Assembly: GCA_013399855.1 (NCBI GenBank)
Contig: VXAY01001314.1
Coordinates: 367,771-431,770, forward strand
Direction: 5' to 3'
Source of the DNA: Oxyruncus cristatus
Lineage: Eukaryota; Chordata; Aves; Passeriformes; Cotingidae
DNA length: 64,000 bases
Position numbers and translations under genes: made by a program. Each line of letters begins with the position of its first letter. Position 1 is the stretch's first letter. Shown piece by piece: positions 49,213-62,100 of the stretch. Below the pieces are notes generated by a model. That model was not told the origin of the DNA and ran no database searches. It saw only the letters and a program-made list of their open reading frames with translations.

Positions 49213-50948
49213 GTGAGTGTTGAACTCGGAAAGTCTTAATTTGTAAGCTACAGGAGGGCAGATATGTATTCCATCTCTTCTGCTTGCCAGTACTTGGGCA
49301 AGGTAGTTACTAATGCTCTTGCAGAGTGTCATCAGATATGTATGCACATACAATCACACCATCTTTTTGAAACTTTACAGCACAATTAATTGTAGTCAGC
49401 GGCAGCTGGGGAAGTTCCCAAAAATGCCGCCTTAACTGGTATGGTGATAGAGATAGGGATTGGAATGACTTGCTGTTGTGTCACCAAAAGGCAAACTGCT
49501 GTATTACAGAGGGAGCCTGCAGAGCCTGTGTGATAGCGGTGCTCAGCTGCTGGGGGTTTAAACTACACAGGCACACCTATTGCTTAGCTTTTTTCCAACT
49601 GCTTTCTTATCTTCCCGTCTTTGAAAGCGTGTGCTAGAGACTTGTTTCACAGTCTTTTGGGTAGATCTTGTCTTTGCTGGCCTCTGTATGGCAAAAAAAG
49701 TATGCATCTCTGAAGCCTGTGCCTTCAGAGTGGTAATTCTACAATCTGTCCCACTTTGTGAGCTACAGTTGAGACTCCAGAGCAAATGAGTTAATGTGAA
49801 TATGTACCTCTGCATCCACTACTTGAAAGCTCATAGCGTTAAGGAAGGGGAAAGTGTTAAAACCATTTGACTGCTGGGTTTTTTTATTTAATGCCAGCAG
49901 CACTAAAAGTGTAAACAGCAACCTAGTGGAAATATGAGAATAATAAAACCTGGCGCTTTCCAGCTGCAGATGCCAAATCCATTTCCAGAGCTGGGCAGTG
50001 CTGCTCCAACTCCCTTAGGAAGAGAACTGAAGCTCAGCGACCTGAAGAGACTTGTCCCTGTGATTTTGTTCCCTGTTCTGTTACTGTCATGCTTTGGGCA
50101 TTTGATTCCCAGCCTTGAAAGTACCTACAAGACATAACTGCTTGCCAGTGGGAGGGGGTCGAGTAGAACCAGTTTTGCCAAGGGCATGATGGTTAAATGG
50201 AGAACATAGGATATCTATTGCAGGCATTTTCTTCTGTGGGATAGGCAATCACATTTATTTTCTGTGATGTAGGGGCCCTGCCTTGTAGGTATGATCAGCT
50301 GCAGTAGCTACAGCTACAGAGGTGATGAGGGAAGTAGTCCTGATGACACTTGCTAAGAGCTGTTTTCTTCACACCTTTTATTACCTCAAGCTACAGTGCT
50401 GAACCTGCAGCCCAGGGGCTGGTCCCAGGACAGTTCATCTGTCTCATCTCCAGCTGGTGTCTCACACCCTCTCCAGTGCTGGGAGCAGCCATGATGAGCA
50501 GTCCTGTCATACTACCTGACATGCATTTTTCTGCTTGTATCTGAGGGGTCTCAGCAAAGGGAGAAGCTGAGAGCAGGGTCTGGGCTGGGTGGATTTGCTC
50601 TGGACCCACCTTTGTAGAAGTATACTTCTATGTGGCAGCTGCATCAATCCTTCTGAATGAAATCCTGGCTTAAACAGCTGGTACATCTGTGAGCGTCAAT
50701 CAGCTGTGAGCATCAATCAGGATGAAGGGGAGAGAGGTAGGGGTTGTATCTTCAGCCTTGAGTCATAGAAACATTCTGTCCAGAGAGAGCTTCCCCCTGC
50801 CAGACAGGGACATGTAGCATTGGTGTCTTCTCTCTCTTACTGAGAATTGGTATGAAAATGACTCATTGGGGTCCTCTGAAACTGTGGCTCGCTGAGATTA
50901 TTTCATTGCAATGTTCCTTACTAATTTTTTTTGTTCTTCCCTCAGCAG
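49213..50948 (+). other. RNF220: RNF220 intron with tandem NAGNAG acceptor
   Basis: This is a 1.7-kb intron from GTGAGT to TTCCCTCAGCAG. Two AGs three bases apart (50944-50945 and 50947-50948) can both serve as acceptor. It contains a 17-bp tandem duplication at 50687-50720. No other gene is supported. Confidence 0.85.
50687..50720. repeat. 17-bp tandem duplication
   Basis: CTGTGAGCGTCAATCAG (50687-50703) is followed immediately by a copy with one mismatch (50704-50720). It looks like a simple recent slippage or duplication event in an intron. Confidence 0.85.
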
Positions 50949-51027
50949 AAATGCCCTCAACGAGTAATGGTGAAAGCAGTAAACAGGAGACCATGCAGAA
51001 GACCTGTAAGAACAGTGACATTGAAAA
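50949..51027 (+). CDS. RNF220: RNF220 coding exon (79 nt), last coding exon in the window
   Basis: The first AA completes glutamate, and the exon encodes MPSTSNGESSKQETMQKTCK followed by NSDIE. It then leaves AA before GTGAGT, so the next codon (lysine expected) is split to the following exon. Using the upstream CAG at 50943-50945 would start the exon at 50946 and insert one alanine. The segment is polar, rich in serine and lysine, and precedes the coiled coil and RING domain of RNF220. Those exons were not found downstream within the window. Confidence 0.95.
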
Positions 51028-54000
51028 GTGAGTGTGAAGTGGATAGCTTCCATTTTTCTTGTTTTAAGGAATGGTAGTGTCCCATTTGGCTCTCCCAGAA
51101 GCAGTGGTTATCTGAGGGTGGGGATATTTGAAACTTTTAGCGCTGAGAAAGGAAGTTGTGCTCCAACGTGAAGCCTGGACTTGGAGCACTTGCTGCTGCT
51201 GTGGTCACAGAGGGCCTGTGGGGAGTTCTCCAGTTCTCCATATCTGTGTGGGCAGGTACCCAGTGACAAGGAATTGGGCACAACTTCCAAAGGGCTTCTC
51301 CATTGCCATCTTCTAAAATACGTAAATAAATCTATCCAGACTTTCCACCATGTTCTAGTTGAGGTGGGTTTTTAAATGTGTGTTGCATAACAGCCTAGAC
51401 CAGAGCTGGAACTTTGGACAAGAGGTAAAGATTCAAAACCCACTTTAACCTGACAAAAGCAATTGACTTGTCAAGCTGTACTTCGATCGTTTGGATTCCC
51501 CCTGCAAATGTATTGTGGGATCCTACTTTTACTGGAGAAGTTACTTTGTTTTTTGGTTTTAGAGGGCAGTCTTTCCAATGGTCTTTATTCTGTTTTCTCC
51601 ATGGTATCTGCATGTTCCACCTTCCATCTCTCCAGCAAAAGGGAGAGATGCTGCTCCTCAGCAGCACTGTAACCTGGCAGAAGCCTCACTGAGAGAATTT
51701 CCTTTTCCATAAGATCCATATTGTGCCTTTGTATGGTTTCTAACAGAAATAATGTCTCAGTTCCTGAGTTTTTTACCTTCAGCCCTTCCAGTGATTTAGA
51801 AGTTTAAGTCCCAGTGTTTGAATATCCAGTAGTGCAGGGGACTCCTGCACATCTCCTTTCCTCTCCCTTTCTGCTCACTGAGTGTGCTGCAGTCTAGTCT
51901 GGAATAGAAATAAATGGTTTTATCTGCACTGTCTTCTTTATGTAACAACCTCGGTCCTCAGCCTCCTTCCGCGCACTGCTAGGGTGACTTACTCCTCAGA
52001 CAGATTTGATGGTCCAAACCTAGAACTACAGGCTCTTCTCTGCTGCCATGGACTGCATTAGCTGGGATGGGACAATGTTTTAAGTTGATTATTGCCTGAT
52101 ATAAAATGTTGCCCCAAGATAAAGTGAGAGACCAAAGGGCTTGAATGAGTTGGAAGCAATGAGGTCATGGTGGATTTTAAACATCACATTTTGGGGTGAA
52201 GTCCATGGATAATTTGGGATGGGGAAAAATCTGGTGATAGCATTAAGCTGACTTTACAGAAAGTTGTCATTTTTTTAATGCAGTTTGTTCTCATTCTGCC
52301 CCTGGTCCTGACTTGAGAGGTTGTGTCCCCAGTACGTTTCTGAATCTCTGATAGTTCAGGCAACCTGGCAGAACATATGTTCACAGTCAGGGGTTAACTG
52401 GGGAAACTCCCTGCTGCAGAGGAAACTTCAACATTGCTTTGCTGTCTCGGCACTTTCCTTTTTACAAGCCTTTTTGTTAGCATGTCCCAAATGTTGGCTG
52501 TCTGCCGTTCGATGCTTCTCAGTGAGCAGACTTTGGCCAAGGGCCACTGAGTTTGGGAGCTTGCAGGTCAGTGCAGAAGCAGATTTGTCCTTGGAGTGAG
52601 CCAACCAGTGCATGCTGTCTTGGTGGCAAGGACTCATGCCTTCTGCCCTAATCTGTCAGCCTCTGTCTCAGCTGCTGCTTGGCTTCCCTTTGGGCCTCCT
52701 GCCTGTCAGCCCAGCAGCCCTCCACCCTCCCAGATCCACTCCTATTGAAAATCTTTAAACTGCAGGAGCTGAAAGGATTTGACATTTTCCAGAACACTTG
52801 AGCTCAAGTGATAAAATTGACATAGCTTTAATAATCTGATCAAAGAGGCTTTAGCTAGCACCTTTTGAAGGGTCCCAGAATCCTTTCCAAACAACTCTCG
52901 TGCTAACACTGCTGTGAAGTGGGGAGAGCGTGTATGTGTGAGTGCATGTATATGAACACACATCTTGCTCTGCTATAACCTTGCTCCACTGAAGCTTGAG
53001 TTCTGCTAAAAGTCAGCAAAACCCAATAGAAATTGCAGGAAATTCCTTAAATGTCTTGTTCAGTCTTTCCAATAATGTTAATTTTTTAAAAGTTGCAGGG
53101 GGACCTTTTTATTTAAGGTGCTTTTTTTTACTGAGGTTCAGAAAACAAGATGGTGTTTCAGGTGGAGAATTCCTGGCTGCTTTTTTTTTTTTGCCCTTCT
53201 TTCCTTTGAGATTCATGAGTGATAAATAGTTTCTGTCCTGCCATTTAAGGAGTCTGAATGCTCTGTGTGCTTGTCTGTGTAGAGGGGTTCTGTTAAATTA
53301 ATTGATAACAGGGATCAGAGCTAGAAGCCTACAGAAAGGAGGGGGAAGGGTTTCTCACTGTCTGGCTTTCCCACTCCACTGCTGAGCCATGATATATGGC
53401 GACCCAGCCCAACAGGCTAAATTGATTCATCTCTAGTTCCTGTTTCTTAATCTGGAGCTAAATTGGTTTCATTTTTCTTGTTTTGGGTGGTGCTTACAGG
53501 AAGTTTTTGGCAGCATCACTTTAGTCCATTGTTTGTAACTTCAGGTTTTGCCTTTAAATCTGAGCATTATTGATTGGCATGTTAAACCTTGTGCAGCACC
53601 TCATTAGCATTTTAAAAATTGTCCAGAAGCACATGGCTTAGCACCTGCATCAGCTGTGCTCTCTGTTCAGAGCAGTGGCTGATAGAGTTAGCAGCGATCT
53701 GTGTATTGATCCTTCTCTCATAAGAACGACGTTCCTTCCTCCCTTCTTCCAAAAATAAGTCCAGGCAAAGAGAGCAGCGTGGTTTTGTTTGGTTTTTAAT
53801 CCATTAATACAGTACAGCAAGCAGTCGTCCTTTTGGCTGAAATTCTTTGCCTGCCCAAGTTCATTTAATCTAAACTTGGGGTTTTGTGGGAGAGTCTCTT
53901 GCATGCAAAACACCTAGGTGGGGTTTGGGGTAAGTCTGTGTTGCTCCACTCCTTGTGCCAGGTCATCAGTATCTCGGACAAGCTGATCTCATCTGCTAGT

Positions 54001-54439
54001 GTTGAACTTCAGATGGCAGCCACGGTAGTGAGAGACGAGGTGCTGCTCCCAGCTCTCCTTCCCAACACTGCAGGGTGTCTCAGCCCTGCTGAGCTTTTCT
54101 AATCTCGACCATGTGGGGCGTCTGGGAGACACCCTGGGGGGCTGAAGGCTCACGGGGAGAGGTGAAGGAGTGCCACACTGTCTGAGCTCTGCCTGTCTGC
54201 TGAAGACCCCAGCCACTGCCAAGGCACAGCTCAGCTGATGCGATGCTACTTTACCTCAACTTGAGATGCAGCTTTGCTCAGGGAGAGCAGCTGGTCCCTA
54301 AGTGCCCAGGCATCCCCCACGACTGCTCAGCCAACGTCGTATCCTCAGCACAGAGAGCTGCAAAAAGCACCTTCCCCACAAAAAGTCTTCCTCCCTGCTC
54401 CCTCCGAGGATGCCTCCTGTGAGGGTCTGGTGCCGTTTT

Positions 54440-54850
54440 GAAACCGAGGTTCCCCGGGGTTAAAAGCCAGCATCTTAATTCAGAGTGCCAATGTTCAATT
54501 TTGCTTTCTGCCACCAGACTAGATTGCAGGCCAGCGAGAGAGTCTGGGTTAGTGGCCCACTGGGTCACCTCCCATTTGTTTTCCTCAATTTTGTGTTGTC
54601 ATAAATTCATTCCAGCCCGTTGTGGTTGATCAGTTTATCTCCGCCGGGGCAGGGAGCGCTGCGAGCATGATATATGGCACAGAGCATTGTAGCCAGCCTC
54701 TCCATGAATCACTCCAGCTGTTTGGTGTCAGCCCCAAAGCAAACAGGACCCGGCCGCTGAGCGTTGACTACGATGAGCTCAGTATGGGAAGAGACATGAC
54801 GTATGAATGTTTATTTAATAATTCTCTAATATTTCCAGCGGAGTGTGGCT
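54440..54850. promoter_or_regulatory. Putative conserved non-coding element
   Basis: This is a 400-bp non-repetitive block with CpGs kept in otherwise AT-moderate DNA, and with TTTATCTCCGCC, ATGATATATGGC and TGACGTATGAATG motifs. It ends in TTTATTTAATAATTC. It also carries an 82-codon ORF (54622-54870) that has no splice context and no recognisable family. Regulatory function seems more likely than coding. Confidence 0.4.
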
Positions 54851-56510
54851 GTGCCTTCTGGGAGGGGTGAAAGGGGGGGAGGTTGAAGAGGGAAACTCTA
54901 ATCTGTTGGGGTGGGTCATAAATCAGGCAGACAACATCATTAATCAGGGATGGGACAGAAGTGGAAGGAGGTGGGACTGGAACTGCCATCCTCAGTGGGA
55001 AGGGGGCTGTGCTTTTTTTTTTTTTGTAAAACAAATCTTGTTTCTGATTCCACTTGGCCCCAGCCGTGCTGCCTGCATAATAGCAAACCCGGACACAAGG
55101 CTGTTTAAGTGAGTATGCTACCTCTGCTCTGAACCTTGCGATACGAGCCTGCCAAGCATTAAATCCCTTTATAATTATCTTCTTTATATAACACTTCATG
55201 CTTATCATGCTTCATTGGATGAGACGCTCGTTGGGTTAAAAAGAGGGTTTTAGAGACAAAAAGCAATTGTGTTTGTTTTATTTTTCCTGTCTCCTCTTTC
55301 CTCCTCTTCCCCCCCTCCACCTCACCTCTTTCCAATCCAACTGCTCTGAAACATTGGCTCTGGAGCAGCAGCACAGGAAGGAGCACCAGTTAAAACAGAG
55401 CACGTTTAGGTTGGGGTCCTTGTGCGAAGAGCGAAGTGTGTGAGAGCAGTCAGGGAGGTAGCAGTGTCTGTCGTGGGGACTCTGCTCCCAGGCAGGTGGG
55501 TCAGGGTGGGAGCAGAGTCTGTGTGAAGCCGGAGGATTAGCAGAGGCCTGAAAGGGAAGGAGCCACGCTTAAGCTGGTATGTCAGAGCGAAACAGAAGCT
55601 GCCATGAATTCACACCACAGGATAAGCGCTTCCCAGCCCTTCTCTATAGTGTCACACCATTAACAGGCTTTGCCTGGAGACAAGAACATCTCATAGCAAA
55701 GACAGAATTTAAAAATTAACTCGAGTCATAAATGAACTAACCCTTTGTGTTCTGCGAGAGCGTGATGCTGCTGATGGGTCCAGTCCTAGAGCAGCCCATG
55801 TGAACTTGAGAGAGGATCCAGGAAGCTGAACTGAAGTGTGGGATTGTCAAAGCCAGACTGAGAAAGAGCTGCTAGGCTGTGCTGCTTGTGTCTAGATTTT
55901 TATCTTTGTTAGGTTTTAGTCTTTTTCACTAATTCAGTAACGTGTAATATTGTGTTTGTACTGTATAGTGGTGTTCAGTGTTGAAAGGGGGCAGAGGGAG
56001 ATGCTCTATTTCATCCCTCTAGGTTGTGACATTGGAGAGCTGGGGCTGTGTTTCTTTATTGTACTCCCTCTTCTAACTGTTGGGTAGAAGTTCCATGTGC
56101 CACTGGTGGTCTCAAACACTTACAACCACTGTGCAAACTGTAATTGTATCAGTGTCTTCACAGGGTGGTGGTTAACGAAGCTCAGCAAGGCAGGCTGACT
56201 GTACAAACTCAGACCTGGGTGAAGGATGGTATCTCTGTTTAGTGCAGCTGTTGTCCAGAGGTTTGGTCTAATTTGATGCCTTGGGGTAGTTTTCTATAGA
56301 TTTTGTCATCTTCATATAGGAAGGAACTCTTATGTCTGTTGATCCTGTGATGTTTTAGAGCTGAACCCTCTACAAACCCCAGGGGTCTGCCGGTTTCAGG
56401 GGCAGTAGCATCCCTACCCCATAATTGGTGAAAACCCCAGGAAGGAATTTTATTCCTATGCTGGGGGTGCGGTTTAAGCATCTTGCCATTTATGTCTTTT
56501 TGCCTGCCCC

Positions 56511-56555
56511 TTCTTCTCTTTTTTTTTTTTCCTTTTTTTTTTTTTTTCCCCTTAG
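56511..56555 (+). repeat. Polypyrimidine tract ending in TTAG
   Basis: T12 (56519-56530) and T15 (56533-56547) within a 45-nt pure pyrimidine stretch end at CCCCTTAG. It looks like a very strong splice acceptor, but the following bases do not encode RNF220 and soon reach a stop in the required frame. It is probably a decoy acceptor or simple repeat. Confidence 0.7.
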
Positions 56556-59039
56556 TTTCAGAAATGCTGTTAACTTTAATTTGTAGAGTTGCTTCCTGGG
56601 AATGAAAAATCGATGGGGGGCTATCGCAGTGTGAAATTCGACTGTCACTATTGAGCTATAGAGTTACCAAGATGTCTTAGAAGGTAAAAAATAAATCGTG
56701 GCCCAGCAAGTGCTCAGCTGTGCTATTTCAAAGGGGATATGAGGCTGATGGTCTGTTAGAGGGTACTTCAGTTAGATGGATGATGATTCCCTGTGAAATA
56801 TTGGAGTTATTCCATAGGTAAAAGAAACTTTAGCTTATAAAACACAAACAGCTGCCTTCTAGCAGGCGAATTCTGCCTTTAGATGTGTGAGCAGCTTGTC
56901 AGAGAGAGGACTCATCCCTAAAATTAGCCTGTTGTGTTTAACAATGTCTCTGATGGAGCATTGTGGATCTTGCTGTGTTCCTTTTGAAAATATTTTGAGG
57001 ATGTATGTGACTGTTTATTCCTATCCCTTAGCTACTGTGCAAGAATTAAGAGGCAGGGACTGGTATTTTTTTAGGAAATGTTTGTATGGTGCCGAGATGC
57101 TCTCAAGAGAAAAGTAACAATTATTTTTACGTAGGCCGCGTTCCCTGTTTGGATGGAAATGTTCCTTTGAAAAGCAGAGACGGGATCATGTTGTGCCCCA
57201 TCCGCTGCCAGTTTACTGTCGCTCTCCTGCATCTGCTGAGGGGCAGCCCTGGCTGCACAGGCTGGCTGTGTGCTGGTGGTGACAGGGCTGCTGCTTTCCT
57301 TGGCACTCACTGACTGTTGTGGCGGGACCCAGTAAGTGTTCGTGCTGTGCCAGCTGCTGTATGACAACAGGATGATTGTAATTACAGCTCTTGGTAGTTT
57401 ATGTATTTCTTAGGCTACAGTTAGTAAGTACAAATATGAAACAGTACTGAAAAAAACCCACCAGTTTGTGTTACACCTCAGTAAACCGTGCCTGGGACAA
57501 CTGTAGAGTTGGTAATTATTTCTCTTACGCTTGCATGCACAGTTGCAATACCGCTGAGGGGAACTTACCCCTGCAAGAAGGAGTGTTAAGCCATGTTCAG
57601 TTAAAGCTTGGTAAAGATCTCCCAAAGAACTGACTGACAGAAGAATTCATTGTGCCTTCATATCTTCTTTGCTGCTATAACACAAAACCCAACTCAGAAC
57701 CTGTTACAGAAGCAGTGTAATAGTTAGTAATGTAATTAAAGTAGTTTAATATCTGTGTTGATTTTTTTGCCCTCACTTCAGTGTCAACACTTGTTGTAAG
57801 CTTTCTCCACACCACTACGGGCACTTCATCCTATTTTTCCATTCTCTTCTTTCTTCCTTTTTGATGGTTTTTGTCTGCAAAAAGCTGTTGTTTCCCTCTC
57901 GGTTGCATAAGCATTCTGGCTTTTCCCTCACACAGCCCGCTCATGACCTGTCCTTCCACTGCACTGCTGGTTTCCTCTTCCAGCTCTGGGACCACAATTG
58001 GTTATGTGATACTAATGTGCCGTGGCCTCCTTTAATAGCCTCATGTTTCTTTTTGAAGGCGCGATTACCTTAAATGATGCTAATTCTGATCCTTTCTTTC
58101 CCCATAGAGGAAACAGCAACAGTGTAAAAGTTCTGGGGCGGCAGCAGCAGTTGTAGGAAGCTGCCTGGAGGATGTGTTACCGCACTGCCCTTGTGTACCT
58201 CCAATCAGCGACCATGAATGGAGGTTCTGGAAAGCATATCACCTCCATGGTAAAGCCCTTAAAAGGCTATAGATGAGTCCAAGTGCTGCTGTAGTAGCAT
58301 AGATATTTCCTGTTTATTTCGGTCGTTTGGATGTGGGCCATGGGAGTAGAAGGCATTTATTTAATCGCTCGCAGAGGCTGGCTGCAAGACTCGTCTGCAT
58401 GTCCAACCTTCTGAACACCTTTCAGCCCTAGGAATCTGCTATTCCTCTTTCACCTTCACAGATATTTTATAATTTTGTGCCCTGATCGTCCAGCCAAAGC
58501 TACCAGTAATCCCAGACCAGCTCCAGGCCACAGTGAGATGACAAGTTACAGCTGCCATAAGTCTTCCAGTAGAAAAATAGACCTGCCTAGCGGTACGTGG
58601 AGTTTGGTCATAATCCAAATATGTTTACTTGCGGATGGAGGCAAGTTTCAGTAGCCTGGAACCTCTAACCTGTGTGTCTCAGAGGAGCTGCATTTTCCAT
58701 TTCTACCGTCTGCCTTTTGTGGACTTGTCTTGTACTAAGACCACGATGCACCTTCACAGATCTGCTAGAAATACAATTAGGGTCACCAGCATGAAGGATA
58801 CATTTGAAAAGTGAACCGAGACATTAACACATTAGCTGAGTAATTATTTCTGTTTAGGAACTTTGTTTACAGAACGATTTTCTAACTCATCCTGTGCTGC
58901 CTCAACAAAACCGTGCTGCAGCAAACCACTTTTCTGTAGCATGGCTTTTTCCTTTATCACCAAATCTGCTCCAGTAAAGCAATGGGATTGCATTTATTTT
59001 CTCTTTGGAACAGGGGACATAGTCTCTAAATCTAAATCA

Positions 59040-59470
59040 GAATGACCCACGCATTCTTTCTCCCAGCTTTCATGTCGAACCATAATTGCTCAAATGGCAC
59101 ATTTAAAATTTTGGCGCAAGCTCAGACTTTCACTCGCCGCCTTTTTAAATCAGTCCCAGTGGCCAGCAGATACTGCATAGCCCTACAAATGCATCCAAAC
59201 ACGCTGACTCCGAGGCTCCTTCCATTCTGAATGATCAGCGGTGCCATCTGTCTCTGTTTTGATTGGGGCTGGGCACATGTGTCCCAGCGAAACGCGGGCC
59301 AAAAAAAAGAGGAGGAGAAAGAGCCAGCGCCTGAATTTACTTCCCGCTTCTGTAAAGACATTGTTTGGTTCTGTGTTATGGAGGCGGGGAGATGTGAAAG
59401 CAAAATGAATTTTTCTGTCATTAAATTCTTCAAGGAATCTTCCCCCAAGTCCCTACTAAACGTGGCTTAA
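59040..59470. promoter_or_regulatory. Putative conserved non-coding element
   Basis: About 430 bp of non-repetitive DNA has sites such as CATAATTGCTC (near 59081), TTTTGGCGC (near 59109, E2F-like) and TTTGATTGGGG (near 59258). It is composition-balanced and keeps several CpGs. Constraint is inferred by eye only. Confidence 0.35.
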
Positions 59471-59656
59471 AATGCCTTCTTGCAGCAGTAAGCTCCCCAC
59501 AGTGCTATTGTGACGGTGCATGCAAGTGTAAGAGAAATAATTCCTCTGTGGGGAAAAAGAGACAACATTTTTTGGTTTGCATCAAGATGAAATTAGTCAG
59601 AAGCAAACTCTGAATTTGGCAGGCAGATGCCAGTATTAACAAGTTGTGCAAGCAAG

Positions 59657-59691
59657 TATAAAATAGAGGCGCTCGTGACTGAGAGCGCCTC
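59657..59691. other. TATA-like motif next to a 9-bp perfect inverted repeat
   Basis: TATAAAATA (about 59658-59666) abuts GAGGCGCTC (59666-59674), which is perfectly complementary to GAGCGCCTC (59683-59691) across an 8-nt loop. The stem is GC-rich and contains three CpGs, if each pair is counted once, in an AT-rich neighbourhood. It could be a DNA cruciform, an RNA hairpin, or a palindromic protein site. A (GT)n run follows at about 59696-59707. Confidence 0.6.
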
Positions 59692-59719
59692 AGTGTTGTG
59701 TGTGTGTGCCCTTGCATGC

Positions 59720-60060
59720 ACCCCGCTCCAAATTCACAACTTAGAACACGGAAATTAGAATGGGGAACATTGCATTATTCATAACTTGGCAACCAGAAGC
59801 CAGGGCAGTTTGCCAAAGTAAACTATTCTCTATAATTACAGGTGAAGCAACATTCTTTAATATCTTACGATACAAAAACATACATTAATCAAGGAAAGAG
59901 GGCTTTTTTTCCTAGAGGACAATAAATTAGCATCCTTGCCAATTTCCTCAATACATGTGACAATGTTTTACAGGATTATAAGTCAGCCTCTTTAAAGAAG
60001 GTTAGTCTAAAAACAAATAAACCAAATAAATGAGATTTTTAGCTAAATAAAGGGGAAACC
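59720..60060. promoter_or_regulatory. Putative conserved non-coding element
   Basis: This AT-rich, non-repetitive block contains CATTGCATTATTCAT (59768-59782; SOX/POU-like half-sites), TATAATTACAG and several TTAATC/AAATTAG cores. Composition and lack of ORFs fit a developmental enhancer; conservation is untested. Confidence 0.42.
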
Positions 60061-61879
60061 AGCTCCTAAAACGTTGATGTCTTGGCAGAAGATTTGCTTT
60101 TAGCACTGGCAGTCTTGCAGACCGAGGGTCTAAACTTCACTTGGTGTGATTTGACATGGCTCTACTGTAAACAGCTTTGCTGGGCAGTTTTTTACAGCAA
60201 GGGAGCTGGCCCCTTCTGCTGTAACCAGCTCATCTAGTGAAATAAAATCTCAGGACATTGTGCCAATCCAGTAGCCCACATGTTGTGAGGTGATTCGCAG
60301 TCAATCTGCCACCAGCCTGACACTGGGCTTCTTTCATAGAGTTAAGATACTGAAAATGCCTGAGCTGTGTCTGTTTCCTTTTAAAGCCACCTGTCACTTT
60401 TCTTTTTAAAAACTTTCTTATCAGTGTGTTTTGCTTCTTGGTAACAATGGTTGGGGTTTTTTACCTTCATGTTATGTTCTTGCACTCCAGTAAGTGTAAA
60501 AGGCCTTTGAGTCTGTCGGTCTCCCACTGACTTCAGTAGTGCTCACCCACGTCTGCCAGAATAAAGTCCCTGCATCCTTAGCTCCAGCACTTGCTGCAGG
60601 TGATGCTTGCTAAATGGAAAGGGGGGGCAAATTCTTGTGTCACTTTGAAAACGGAAGCAACTCTTATCCCAAAACAGATAAAGGTGTTTATAGCTAATGT
60701 TTGAAACCCAGATAGCGAGGGAGTTGTGTTGGAGGCAGTGTATGAGTGAGAGCTGAGACGGCATCACCGTGCTCTGCTGTTCCACAGTGCTCCCAGTGCC
60801 ACAGAGCTGTGCACAGCATGTTACAGGCTAATAAAACAGGGTCTCTTCTATGAAAAAGTTGCCCTTTTGCCCAAATGTGAATTGGCTATGAGAGAAGGCT
60901 TGCAATTGTATGATTGTGCACTGACGTTGGGGTCATTTTTTGGAAAGTCTTAAAAGATTTGTGCCCCACAAAGTGATAACTGCAGCAGGCTTTCTCTCCT
61001 GAAGTGTAGTAGTGGTTATGCTAATTGTCATCTACGGCCATGGTTGGATATGGCCAGGGGCAATTTCTTTGCTCCTGGAATCTTACTTAACTTGACTCTG
61101 CCGTCAAAGCATCGACCAGTCTGTTTCTAATATTTATGATATGTAAGCTGCCAGTGACCTGACCTCTGCCCTTGGTACAGGGAGGTGGCATGTATGTTCT
61201 GCTGGGATCAGGTTCTCCACTTTGTACAGGGGAAGATAAAGGCTTTGTTTAAAAATAAATACATCACTCTTGGGTTTGTCACTGGTACTGTACATTTTCC
61301 TCTCTGCCACTCTGTGTTTACAGGCATAGGAAAGCAAAAATAAATGTATGAGGAAGAGAGAAGAAGGTCAGAATATCAAGTGTCAAAAGTAGCCCATGAA
61401 ATTTTATTGGTAGAGCATTTAATCAGTGCTAAGCGTTTTTTACAAGGTACATACAAACAGTGGAATTGTAAAAATTTATGGAATGCTGTGTACAGTGTGG
61501 CTGTTTATGAAGAAAGGAAAATTTATATCCTGTTGAAATAAACCAAAGGGGAATGTTTTATGGAGACGCCTCAACAGCAGGATACATCAAGTTCGGTCTA
61601 GATAAGGTGAGGATGGAGTTTTTGCAGGGGCTTGCTGATCTTTGAGGTGTTTTTCTGCGTCTTCAGCAGCTAACGCTTTGGATCTTTCTGTGGCTCTCAA
61701 GTAGGCAGCGTGCTGGATGCAGTGGCTGTGTGGTGTTTGTGTTTTTCTGTACAATGGAAAGGAAACACGAGTGAACAGCTGCTACTGGTATCTGTGGTAC
61801 AAGGCTCTCGCTCTTGGGCTCGTTCCAGTACGACAGTTTCTTGAGCAGCCCTTAATATCCAGCTGGGAAGGGTTAACTG

Positions 61880-62100
61880 AAGCCAATCACTCTGACATCA
61901 GCATTTTTTTTTTGTTTCCTTTTTGGTCCGGTATTTTGTTGATGATAAAGCACAGACTTAGTCAATTGAGAGATTCCAGAGCTGCAGAATCAGAGATAAT
62001 TTAATTAACGGAATTGCCTGTGATTGCCCACTGGGACAGCGGGTAGGAATTGCTCGATTTAATTTGGAGAAACAAAGATCACATGCATGCTAATGTTTAA
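61880..62100. promoter_or_regulatory. Putative conserved non-coding element
   Basis: This is an AT-rich, non-repetitive block with TTTAATTAA at 62000-62008 (LHX/POU type), TGATGATAAAG, CAATTGAG, CGATTTAATTTGG and ATGCATGCTAATG. Its density of homeodomain-type cores is the highest in the last intron. Confidence 0.42.

Noticed and set aside
53388..54680. CATGATATATGGC occurring twice 1.3 kb apart (near 53389 and 54666)
   Set aside because: The match does not extend beyond about 13 bp, so chance or a shared short site is the simplest explanation.
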